Made by a program: the position numbers and the translations under genes. 33,681 bases of DNA from Rhizopus sp. PT2906 (taxonomy: Eukaryota > Mucoromycota > Mucoromycetes > Mucorales > Rhizopodaceae): positions 1-33,681 of the forward strand of contig JAMYHX010000469.1 in the NCBI GenBank assembly GCA_025529335.1. Reading direction: 5' to 3'. How positions within the stretch are numbered: the first letter of the stretch is position 1; the number at the start of each line of letters is the position of its first letter. This document shows, one piece after another, positions 1-10,745 of the stretch. Below the pieces are notes generated by a model. It made no database searches. It was not told the DNA's origin and worked only from the letters and a program-made list of their open reading frames with translations.

Positions 1-1489
1 TAAAAAATGTAAGATGAGAATTAAGTGTACAAGGGAAAAGGGTTGAGAGGGAGACGGCAGCTGATAGTAAACAAAAATAAGACTTTTCTCAAAAAGCACT
101 AGACTGCCGATTCTGCGGAACACACGCAATTGATCTCATTACAGTTGTTATTTGTCAAAACAAACGAAGCTAAACCATGATTGATCTATTTGGTTAGCCA
201 CTATGACTTTTTCCTAAAAAGAGCCAAAATCAAATCACCCTAACCTTCATGTATAAAATCTGTTTATCAAGCATGGAACATAGATGATTGAGCTTCTGGC
301 TTAGGAAAACATAAGAGTGTGTAATGTTTTTATTTTTATTTTAGTGCACATGAAAAAAGGTAAAATGTTTATCCTCTAATCCTTGCTGTTATATCCTTAT
401 CCTTTTCCATTCTGCTTGTGAAATGCAGACCAGCATTAGCGGCAAATGTGATTGTGATAGATTTAATGATTATACGTTCATTTTTATAGTAAAGCAATGG
501 ACCATCCGAATCTGCATAAACTATTTCAAATGGCGCTCGAAACAGGATGGGTCGCTAAGGTACGCGGCATACTTTATATAATCCCTTATTGCCATAGATA
601 CTCGTGTACCATAAATGAGAGGTATTATCAAATATGTGATTTATTGAGAGATGAAAAGGGAGATTTTATAACTATGAAAAATAATATGAATACATGAATG
701 TCAAAAGGATAAAAAATAAGCCGTATATGGAATAAAGTAGTAGAGAGGAACAATGTGATGGCAGAGCAGCTTATCACTGTAGTAGTGGAATGTTGTCATT
801 TAGTTGATCAAGTGTAGCCTTTACATTGCCGACTCTTATAGTTAATATTGCCAAGGATACTTTACTTGTAAACACAACAATGTATGCCATTTGATATTCG
901 TTTTATTCATAATCAAGTTTAAGGCTGGCTCATTTCATTAAAGGGAAAAGGGTATTCTAATCAAAAGTTTAATCTCATTTGTTTTATCTTATATTTTTAG
1001 TTGAAAACCTTTTTCTTTATTATCAGCAGCATATGTTTAAATACAACAAAGGCAGATTGTAGGTACATGATATTCGTCGACCGGCTTTTGGTATACAGGC
1101 ATATTCAGTTTGGCTTGAGGTAGTTTGTATGATGTAGATTGCTTTCTGGTACAGACTTGTTTGCATTGACCATAGTGACAATTTGATCTTTAAGTTTCAG
1201 AAAGTGAGACAGATGCCACTGTTTTGAGATCAGAGCCAACTCTAAGAATGTTCCATTATCCTTATAGTTCCTCCATTTCGTGATTGTATTCATAAGATTC
1301 TATTGTTTACTTCTTTGATTGGTCTACTCAAAAGTTACCTGTTAGTGTTTTACAATCACATTTATATTTTCAAGATCAAACCTTGCTTTAAGCCATATGT
1401 TCATCCATTTGTTGTTATCCAAGAGTATTGTTGAGCTTTGACCCCTTTAGAAAAGTATTTCTTTTTTCGTTGTATTCTTTTATAAAAAA
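1..1489. other. Intergenic, no convincing gene
   Basis: AT-rich sequence with frequent stops in all frames. A 66-codon frame at 497-697 (+) and a 62-codon frame at 1105-1293 (-) are open, but neither resembles a family I know, and neither has convincing splice sites or neighbouring exons. I treat them as chance frames or old debris. The left window edge may cut the regulatory or 3' region of a gene outside the window. Confidence 0.5.
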
Positions 1490-2530
1490 AAAGAAATATA
1501 CAGGCAATGGTTTCTGGCATGACACACCCCAGGCCAGAGATGCCAAACCGTCCCTGTCATGGATAGAGGGAACCCCACCAAGCAAGTGATGTGTGCACGG
1601 AGCGCAAGCATTATTACCACCTTACCAAGTCCCCTGATGGTGTGGACTCTTTTCGGCGACTGTTCTCCATCGCTCGCATGTGTCCAGGAATAAAGATGCC
1701 ATCTAGGTGAAGCCCCCAGGCGGCCTGAGGTCTTCATCACCTCCGAGGACGGAAATCTAGTCCATCGAGCTTCACTGCGGACGAGGGGATTTTTTGCCTG
1801 TCACCCTTGGCAAGTCCCCCATCGGATACCAGGCCTCTTGTTTTTCAAAGCAATACCAACTCCAGATGCTCACCCGGGTCAAGATACGGACTGCGTCTAG
1901 CTATATACCGTTCTCTCCTCGTCCCGCTGGGATGCCAAGACGGTTCGATAGGAAGATGCTTTCCACGGGCGCAAATCAAGCCTAGCTTGTAAAGATCCCT
2001 ATGGTAAACTTGATTCTTTTTGACGTTTGGGTAATCCTACTCCGCTCACTCGTGTGGGTCAATACAGCCCTCTGTTGGTTCGAGAACAACCGTCTTGGCT
2101 AAAGGAAACCACTACAGCAGGTAGCTCCGGCCTTCGTCATACCCAGGACCAGATATCCAGCCGTTCAGATCTCCACCCAAAGTGCAGGCTTCTACTCTAA
2201 TGCCCTAACCGAGTCTCCAGACAGTCGAGCCCTTTCCACATGTGTGGTCCACAACCAGTTCGAAAGTATTGCTCCGTCCGCCCGCTCTTGTCGATGTAAC
2301 ATCCCATTATCCTTGGTAAAAAGTAAAAGAGATTGTGAGAGTTCAAAGAGTGATTACAGGGAGAACCAACCACGTCAACGCCTGCAGTGTACTAGCGCTG
2401 TCCAGGCATGCTTTTCGACTGCGGACAACTAAGTTAACGCCAGTACATCATCAATATGACCATTACTTGGTGCTGCGAATCTATGAACTACACGTTTACT
2501 CGGTCATCGACGTATGAACAGGAAAGTAGG
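1490..2530. other. GC-richer non-coding island, possible mobile-element remnant
   Basis: About 1 kb that is visibly richer in G and C than the AT-rich DNA on both sides, with abrupt edges (A-runs near 1485, purine/A-rich DNA from 2530). No long frame spans it: the longest is 86 codons on the minus strand (1480-1740) and matches nothing I recognise. The motif CAAGTCCCC occurs at about 1626 and again at about 1811. A TGTAACA at 2295 resembles a fungal LTR start, but I found no matching end or target-site duplication. It could be an LTR or non-autonomous element fragment, a structured RNA locus, or old foreign DNA. Confidence 0.35.
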
Positions 2531-3540
2531 TTTATAAAATAAAAAAGAAGAGGGAAAAAAAGAAGAGGAATTAAAAGGGGAGAAAGAATATATTTATCAG
2601 AGAATTTGATGTTGTGCATTCACACACTTCTTTGTTATCTTTTGTGTGCGATCATTTTGAAATCTTTAACACTTTTCATTTTTGGCTTAAATTTCTCTTA
2701 GCTGGTTAAACACGCTTGATTCTCTTTGATGAGTCTCCAATAGAGTGTTTTATGTATTTTATATCGTTCTTTTTTCATATTTCCTTTTTTGAAAAAAGTA
2801 ACAAAAAAAAAAGCGCACCAAGCACCACAGCTTTTTGCCGTTAACAGTCTCTTGCGCAAAAATATAAGCAATGAAATTACTATTGACAGTTTTATGGATC
2901 AAAATGCTTTTAGACATCAATGTCTTTTTTCTTTGAGGTAAAGATAAATGCAATCTGCGTCTATTTTAGGCTCAGGATAGTGCACTTTTTTTTTTACCAT
3001 TCTATGAATGCCATGTTTAATCGTACTAAGAGTTGATGCCTTGGCTGGCATCATAGGGGTAAACTCAGCTATCCACATTTGGACGACCATCTCTTACACG
3101 CACGGCTGCTTGGATCTTTCTCTTTTCTATTGATGATTCGGCTTCCTTTTACCTGAACAAGCTCTCACATAAGTTCTCCTCAAAGCCATCAGCGATGGCT
3201 GTCAGATGAAAGCAATGGCGGATAGTCATTATAGGGCCTTGAATACATTAACTACACACTACACATTCAGCCATTTCTTCAAAATATTAATCAATGGTCC
3301 TTTCATTCTCTGGTTCTCGCCTTTACAAGGATTCATAAAATTCATATAATCCTGGCACTCACCATGGCAACAATCAGTGTTTCGTGGCTTTTTGATCAAG
3401 CTGGGTAATTTTTTTTGGTATGTGGACTCCATGTTTATAGGCTCTTTAGGTGAAAATTCTATATTATTTACTCTTTATTATTTTGTTTCCTTTGTCATGT
3501 AATAAAAATATATCATTTTCGTAAGAATTAATAGATTCAC
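2531..3540. other. Intergenic, downstream of the reductase gene
   Basis: AT-rich with many homopolymer runs. A minus-strand stretch at roughly 3060-3240 keeps short coding-like frames broken by stops, but I could not assign it to a family. The part just below 3541 should contain the 3' UTR and polyadenylation region of the minus-strand reductase gene; TTTATT near 3475 would read AATAAA on that strand. Confidence 0.4.
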
Positions 3541-6500
3541 TTATAATACCCCAATGGACTTCCAATATATCAAGAACTTTTTGAACAAGTCAGGACCAAC
3601 AGGGCATGCTTTGGAAAGTGAGGGGGCCATTTGAGCTGCCTTTTCTGTCTTCCATTCAGGCATGTTTAATAAATGGTACATATTAGTCTGATAGTATGGT
3701 AGTAAAGGAGACGCAGGGTTAGTACCATCAGTGTGTGAAAGCAGTTCAACCCATTCCGGAAAGGTCACGGATTCAAAATTCAAGCCACAGTTTTTCATAA
3801 TGTGAAGGAGCTTTGACCATGTTATAGTGTTGGGATTGACAATATGGAATACAAAGCCATCCAAGGACTTGTAGTCGACATTGGCAGTATGAAGCACAAT
3901 CTCTGAAATAGAATTAGCAGCATCATTCACTGGTATCCAGTCAACCTTTATATCCATTTTGGGCATCTTTCTCATTATTCGGCCACTCATAAACATCAAA
4001 GGATACTGTTCAAGTGTATTCCAGACACCGTTTTCAGTGTCACCGCAGACTTGTCCGAGACGTTCGATGAAGCATGGAAAGTTTTTCTTTTTTACCAAAT
4101 AGTCCATCAAAGCTTCAGCAATAAACTTGGATTGTGCGTACCCTGTAGGCATTGAAGCATGGGTGTCCTCTACGTATGGTTTCTCTTCTATTTCCTTGTT
4201 AGATTTCAAGTTACTGACTGCACTGATACTAGAGATCAGGTGGAAATACATAGGGTTATTTTGACGATGCGCCAATTTAACTAAATTGTAAAGGAACGGG
4301 ATACACTCTTGATCATAATAGTCTACCGACATATTGAAGTCAAGTATCCATGCTGCGTGTATGATAGTTGTAACCTCATATTTGAGTTTATGGTAGATTC
4401 CGTTTGATAAACTAAAGTACTCTTGACGAGATTTTATTGACAATACTTCTAAACGGCTGTTGTTCGACGATAGCAGCAATGGATCAAGGTGGCGTGCATC
4501 AAAAGATTCTTTGAGACGTTGCATAGCATTCGAGCCCTTTCCACGGATCATACAGAATACCTTTTTCACAGCGTTGTTCTTTAGCAAGCTTGATAAGATA
4601 AATGAACCAAGCGAACCCGTAGCACCAGTGAGTAAAATAACTTGTCCATGCCCATTTGAAATGCCCTTTTTATTTTCACAAATAGAAAGCTCTTTTTCTG
4701 CCTTTTGTATGTATTTCTGGAGGATATCCATAGCCTTTTCGTATTCTTTCTCTATGTAGTCTTCCTGATTTTGCTCTCCATCCCTCGACAATGCATCTTT
4801 CATGCCAGCAATAGTGGGATAACGATAGATAAAGTTTTGAGGAACTTGTTGGATATGCTTAATTATTCTGCTTCGAAACTGGGTTGCCGTCAAAGAATTA
4901 AGACCTAGCTCAAATAATGACTGATGATAATCGTCTAAAGAAGATTCAGGCACTTTCAAAATGTCGGAAGCACATTTGATTAGAATTGATTCGATGTCTG
5001 TATCAGACAATGGCTTGGTGTTTCCATCTTGAGTAGGGTGGCCCTCAAGGAACTCTTTGTACATTTGATCAAGAAACCCTTCATATTCACTTTCTGCTTT
5101 TTTACGTAACATATTTCCTTTAGGTCCTAAGGGTAATGTTTTCCCCTTTGGAAGGATTTTTATCATCTCACGCAAGATTATACTGTGACGAGGGGAATCC
5201 TTATTGGCATCTTCGACTGCTTGAAATATTGTTTCAAATATCTCATCTTCGTCTTGTCCATTGATCTGCTCTTCATCCACTACAATCAATGCTGCAGTAC
5301 ATGGATGGCCGTTTCCAAAGACAGCCACTTGTTTGACCAATGGACATTGGCCTATTACCGTTTCCTGGAGAACTGGGTTCACCTTTTCTCCGTTTTCCAT
5401 CACAAGTATATCATCTCGTCGTCCAATGTAGATGTAATATCCAGGATAGTCAGGATGCTCCTTGAATAAGTCGCCCGTACTGAAACCGCCATCTGGTCGA
5501 TTGGATACATTGGTTGCTAATGTAGGTGAATCTCTTCGAATGTACATATGCTTAATGTCAGGTTCTGATGAATCATTGGTCTCAAACACACAATAGTCAT
5601 TGCCACGAGGGTCAAATATATATGATCTCATGGCATTCCAGTTATCACTCTTGGGATTCATATTGGCTGCCATGATTGCTCCTATTTCGGTTGTTCCATA
5701 TTCGACACGCAAGTTAATTCCATGCTCGTGGAACCATTCACCAGTTTGACGCTTCAAGGGGGCTCCGCCAAAGAGAATAAATCTCAAACGACGAAGAGCT
5801 TCTTGAAACTCCTTATCTACTTTTACTTGGTGAAGGATTTGCTCAAGGGTAGCTGGAGGAGCACACATTAATGTAGCATTGGTAGAAATCAGGGCATGCT
5901 TTATCTCCTCTTCCGAAGATGGGAGGCCCCGGGTAAATACAACACTTCCTCCTGTTGTAGCCATTTGGAATACGCAATAAAAGCCAAAGACATGATATCT
6001 ATAAGATGAAAAGGTGAGTCTATATGACTCTGTACAAAGCAAAAGACGCTTACAAAGGAACACAATTAAGAAATACGTCATCTCTAGCGAGACCATCTGC
6101 TTCTGGATCCACTTCTTTAATCATGTGTAAAAAGCTGATGATACTGATCAGATATTGGTTACTGAGATAGATAGGTTTTGGTAAGCCTGTTGATCCAGAA
6201 CTTTGAATCCATGTTAGCTTGTATTTATTTTTCGCTAACTAAGCTCTACTCTTACCTGTGGATGATTAATGCATCTTTCCTGATGTCATCCTCAGAAAAT
6301 TTCAAATCGAGAATCTTTTCATAGTCAGGGTTCAATTCCTCATTTAAGGAAGCTTCTATATCCAAGCGATCGACAGTAATCACTTTAATACTTTTTTCCT
6401 TTACTTTTTCTGCAGATGATTTAACCAACGGTTCACATTTTTTACTTGAAAATACCAAGTTTGACTTTGTTTTCTCCAAAAGATTCACAACGGCCGCTTC

Positions 6501-6827
6501 CGAGTTTTTTGGGCATAGCACTGATAAGGTAATGCGGAGCTTCATCAATGCAAGCATGATGATCAAGTAGTCGATGTTATGATCGGCAATAAGAGTGGCC
6601 ACTTTGACATCTTGAGCTTCCTTTGCCCATCTACATGCCAGATTTGTCGCCAAGTGACCTACATTGGCATACGTCAAGATTTTGTATTTGCCGTTGGAGA
6701 AATAGTGAGCAAAGGGTCTGTTGGCATATATCTTGCTAGCTTCGTTCATCAAATTAATGAACGATTTGTAAAGATACGTTGCCTTTTGATCAATGCTAAA
6801 CTTTATCGAAAGGTTTGATGAATTCAT
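3541..6827 (-). CDS. NRPS-like carboxylate reductase (adenylation-carrier-thioester reductase)
   Basis: Spliced from exons 6827-6256, 6200-6054 and 5998-3541 (two 55-bp GT-AG introns), giving 1058 aa. An adenylation domain (about residues 20-550) activates a carboxylic acid with ATP. It shows a core SSGSTG loop (192-196), which only appears once the exons are joined, then YGTTE, STGD and a lysine-containing PKG segment. A carrier domain follows, with the phosphopantetheine serine in GLNSL near 607. A NAD(P)-binding reductase domain starts at TGATGSLG near 696 and has a YxxxK active-site pair near 861. The order A-T-R without a condensation domain matches alpha-aminoadipate/aryl/fatty carboxylate reductases, which release the product as an aldehyde or alcohol. 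The substrate cannot be read from the sequence. It is not clearly Lys2, so lysine biosynthesis is possible but unproven. The start at 6827 gives an ordinary N-terminus; an upstream in-frame ATG would only add a hydrophobic stretch. Confidence 0.88.
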
Positions 6828-7589
6828 GATGCTGTTGTAGAAAGAAAGAGAAAAAAAAAAGACAGGAATCAACCTTGCTGTTTCAGGAAACCAGGTTAAT
6901 ATAGGCATGATTAAATCAGAATGATCTATATGAAAGATGGCATACAAACACATAATAGTGTTTGACTGTCTCAATCTGTAAGCATCAGTAACTTTACTAT
7001 AATATCACGTCTCTCTTTCTCTCTCACATATATACACACACATCAGTTCAATCGAATGAGCGAACAAGAGTTTCTTGCTGCTGTGATATAGCATAATCCC
7101 TTGACGTATCATTGTAAACACAGGAAATTTCATTTTTCTATTCAGCCAATCATACTAACCGCTTTAACAAAATACTTGTCTAAATATATTTTTTTTTTTT
7201 TCTTCTAGATCATCCATATCAATAGGATAAAACTGTGTTCACTTAGAATCGATGCTGACAATGATATGTATCAAGAGTCTATGTCACTTTTGTATTATTC
7301 GTCTTTTCAGTAATAATAAAAACTTTAGATTCTTAGTTGTATGCATAACGATACTTCTTCACGACGTGTTACACGACACAGATAGCAATAAATAAATGGA
7401 ACGATGGCTACAGGTTACTCTTTTTATAGGCACCATCTTGCTTATGACATTATGCATTCTACTACAGTAAAAGTATAAAGATCATGCGCTTATAAACCGA
7501 TATTGATAATGACATATAATATTTAGACATATAAAAAAAACAGTCTGCTGTTGTATCTACATGGTTCTAAAATAGCATATTTATTATTA
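6828..7589. other. Intergenic between two minus-strand genes
   Basis: Holds the promoter of the reductase gene (right of 6827) and the 3' region of the WD40 gene (left of 7590). Pyrimidine-rich CT runs at about 7010-7025 and an AC/AT-rich run at 7027-7045 lie upstream of the reductase start. No coding frame or RNA gene is apparent. Confidence 0.5.
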
Positions 7590-9145
7590 TTACATGCTAA
7601 ACACCAAACAAGTACCGTCATCAGAGGCAGAACAAATGACATTACCGTCACTAGAAAGCAGCAAAATGATGAGTAAAGTATTCTATATGTACAATAGCTT
7701 AACTTACTCTGACACAGCGATATCAAGAACAGTATCATGGTGACCTGACCAAGACTTTATGCATTGGCCTGTACGAGTATCCCACATCTTTACGGTTTTA
7801 TCTGCAGAACATGATGCTAACAGTGGTGAGTTCTTTACAAACTTTATTTTGACGACTGCATCTTCATGAGATAAAGTAGCTCGAAGACGCTGTGTTTGCA
7901 CATCCCAAACAGAAATGGTACCATCAACAGATCCGGTGGCTGCCAATGGAAGGCTAGAGAGAGAGAAATATGTTATTTCATGTAGCAAACATACAGATGA
8001 TATACATACACATCACAAAAAGCAGAGGATTCAATAGATTCTGAGTGATTTTCCAAAGCAGCGACGATCTGTAACAATTAGACAAGAACCTTTTCATCAC
8101 ATTTGTATACTTACATGTCCATTTGAAATATTCACGAGCCTAGCTTTACCAGAGACATCGCCTGTGATAGCCAGTGTGCTTTCTTTATTTACAGATACAG
8201 AGGTAATGGGCTCAGTGTGAAAACGGGCATCTTCACCAGATAATCTAACTTCTGCTGACGCTGTCTTTGGATCCCAGACGATGAATGAAGTATCTTCAGA
8301 TGTTGAAACAATCTTTTTGCCATCTGGTGTGAATTGACCAGCTGTAACAGGTCCAGCGTGGCCATTGAATATATTCATAAACTTTCCGGTTGGCACTATT
8401 CAATACATAAAAGGATTGAGTGAGCAGAGAATAAAGCTAACGTTGTTCTGATACTTTACTTGCCCACATCCAAATGGTTGAATCTGATGCACCAGCCAGC
8501 AAAATGTTTCCCTTGGGATGCCAGTCGATCCAGATGACCTCATCAGGACCATCGACTGCCACACAGAAGTCGCCTGTCTCAGCATTCCATACGCGTACTT
8601 TTCCATCCATGCCTGCGGATGCAACGTATCTGCCATCACAGCTAAAAGCGACACTTGTCACAGAGTCTGTGTGACCATCGAGGCATTTCAACATTTCACC
8701 TGTGTCGCAGCGCCAAAGATAGCTTTTATCATCTCCACCACCACTCATGATGATACCGTTACTTGTAGGATGCATAGCAATAGCGTAGACTGGATTACGG
8801 TGGTCAAAGAATCCTTGAACGGAGTCATCGGCAAGTTCCATGGTATTGTCGTCATCTGGGTTTTCTCTAAACTCGATGCCGTCACCTATCGTCTATACAT
8901 CAGCAATTGTATTTCACTTGTGTTTGATTGTTCACTGCTACCAGCTGCTTCTTCTTCTTCATCGTCGTCGTCCATATAGTCGGGACCTTCTAAATCAGGT
9001 ACTTCACCTTCAAGGATATCTTCTTCCTTGATATATTCTTCTTCAACAAGGTTATCGTTATTTTCTTCTTCAAACTATATGTTTATATTGAGTTGTTGTT
9101 CATTATCTATGTATGCATATTTACGTTATCGTGGCTAGAGGACAT
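7590..9145 (-). CDS. SQT1: WD40 ribosome-assembly protein, AAMP/Sqt1 family
   Basis: Seven exons: 9145-9125, 9074-8942, 8885-8460, 8395-8115, 8068-8010, 7953-7708 and 7650-7590. All phases agree and give 408 aa. The N-terminus (about 60 residues) is very acidic with runs of D and E. It is followed by about seven or eight WD40 repeats, visible as GH...V....F and W/VWD or W.W endings (for example WRCDTGE, VWNAETGD, VWDVQTQ, MWDTRTGQ). This layout is that of animal AAMP and yeast Sqt1. Sqt1 is the dedicated chaperone that binds the N-terminus of newly made ribosomal protein uL16 (Rpl10) and delivers it to the pre-60S particle; the acidic tail and propeller contact the basic client. The first exon codes only seven residues. 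The identification rests on the overall pattern, so a paralogous WD40 protein is a small risk. Confidence 0.85.
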
Positions 9146-9920
9146 GATATTAGTAATTAAAGAAAAAAGAAAAAAAATTTCAACCGTCACTTTTGAGCCT
9201 TTGGTCAGACTGCGGACATCAAGGAAATATACAAATATAAAGTCACAATGACCTTCATTTATGCAGCACACACTTCATCTTTTAGAGATACTATCCTCCA
9301 ATATGAGGTTATAATATAGTAGCGTCTCTGCTTCAAGTCCAATATTGAGTGAACCTTGTCAAGTTGTTCTGCAGCATCTTTAAAAACTGAGTTGTATTTT
9401 GTTTATTCATAAATAATTTGATAAATCAAAATATTCAATACATCATAAAAATACCGTCAACGAAGCCAAGAAGCTGAAGTAGCCCTCTCAAACTTCTTGG
9501 CAGTGTGAGCTCGGCAGCCTCTGTCATTAAGAAGAGATGATCATGTTTTACCTCAACAAAGTAAAAAGAGACCCTGTTTCCTATGAAGTATGTAGATAAA
9601 AAAAATTTTTTTTCAGCTTACCAACGACTCGTATGTTCCTGTTGCTTGTCATTTATTGACTTGAATTGCATTCTTAGAGAACATAGCCAGTCCGTTCAAA
9701 TCTTGCTTCAAGGTTTCTTAGTGCAGACTTGAATCTTGACATCTGCTTTACTATAATCAATGGAATGACTGAAATATGATATAAAATTATCGATCTGGAA
9801 GTTTGAGTGTTGTATTCAGTTTTGTTTTTGAAATGATCAACAAGTTGATGGCTTGTGAATTACATTGGTTATTAAAGAGAAAGGAATATTATGAAAAATA
9901 AGACGCGCGTGAGTTTTATA

Positions 9921-9933
9921 GAGAGAGAGAGAG
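9921..9933. repeat. GA microsatellite
   Basis: Thirteen bases of alternating G and A in intergenic DNA. No function is implied. Confidence 0.8.
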
Positions 9934-10364
9934 TCCATGACTGCTATGCTAATAATGTCGTCAACGTGATCTTTTATGCTATTATTGTTGTCAATGTTAT
10001 TCTCATAAGATACGATAGAAGAATGTAAAGTAAAATATATGTTCTATTGGGAAATTGTACTCTAGTTGTCATAATGAATTATATCAAACACATTTTTTTT
10101 TCTGTGGTGGGAGGCATTTTTGGAAGAAATAGTCGCAAATATAAAAACAACAATATACACAATCGATTCGAGTCAGCGCAATTGTATTATTGCTATATTA
10201 ATCTCTTTATTTTTAGTGGCTGAACCAATGATACACTTTTTTCTTTTTCCTTACTTGTCTCTCTCTCCTTAGCATCTCCTAATCCTCCCCCCCTTATGAT
10301 CCCAAAAAAAGAAAAGACAACAAGGATGATAAACTCACCAATTTTGAATATAGCTCACTATAAT

Positions 10365-10412
10365 CAATATATATACATGTATAAATATGTACATGTATGT
10401 TATATATATATA
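10365..10412. repeat. TA-rich palindromic stretch with two TACATGTAT units
   Basis: Two copies of the self-complementary core TACATGTA, about 15 bp apart, are embedded in alternating TA sequence. The stretch could form hairpins, or it may simply reflect low complexity. It sits about 340 bp upstream of the casein kinase ATG. Confidence 0.5.
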
Positions 10413-10493
10413 TGATAAATCTTGAATTTAAGCTCAGAGTAACCATGCTTATCTGAAATACACCCTTTGGTCAATATAGATTTACCCTCTCAG

Positions 10494-10501
10494 TATAAAT
10501 A
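10494..10501 (+). promoter_or_regulatory. Possible TATA element of the casein kinase gene
   Basis: TATAAATA lies about 245 bp before the kinase ATG, and a pyrimidine tract at about 10629-10695 sits between them. The distance would require a long 5' UTR, so the assignment is weak. Confidence 0.25.
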
Positions 10502-10745
10502 AGCTGCGTAGTGTCAATATTGAACATAAGATAATATTCAACCAAAGGATCATACATCATCAAATGGATCTCATATCGTTGCACTACTTTTTAAATCTCA
10601 CGTTAATTGGCTCTAAAAATAGTCTTGATTTTTTTTTATTATTTTCCTTTCTTCTCTCTTCTTTCTCTTCTTTCTCTCTCTTTATTTTCCTTTTTTCACA
10701 CAAAAAAATTTTCCCATCTGTTTTCTCATTTCGAAAAAGTCAAAC

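Larger units (their letters stand above)
9146..10745. other. Divergent intergenic region with coding-like fragments
   Basis: 1.6 kb between the divergent WD40 and casein kinase genes. On the minus strand about 9450-9745 has short, protein-like frames (for example 9717-9649, reading ETLKQDLNGLAMFSKNAI, and a further run ending near 9450) with possible splice sites, but they are broken by stops. It may be a small unrecognised gene or a decayed one. The rest is AT-rich, with a GA repeat at 9921-9933, a palindromic TA-rich stretch at about 10365-10412 and a pyrimidine tract at about 10629-10695 before the kinase start. Confidence 0.45.

Noticed and set aside
497..697. 66-codon plus-strand frame as a gene
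   Set aside because: No recognisable motif, no neighbouring exon, AT-rich surroundings. A frame of this length is expected by chance.
2295..2520. Possible solo LTR (TGTAACA start, GAACA end)
   Set aside because: The ends are not inverted repeats of each other, the flanking bases (GTCGA left, GGAAA right) do not form a target-site duplication, and no second copy is visible.
4460..5469. Plus-strand frames of 67-99 codons inside the reductase gene
   Set aside because: They are shadows of the well-supported minus-strand coding sequence.
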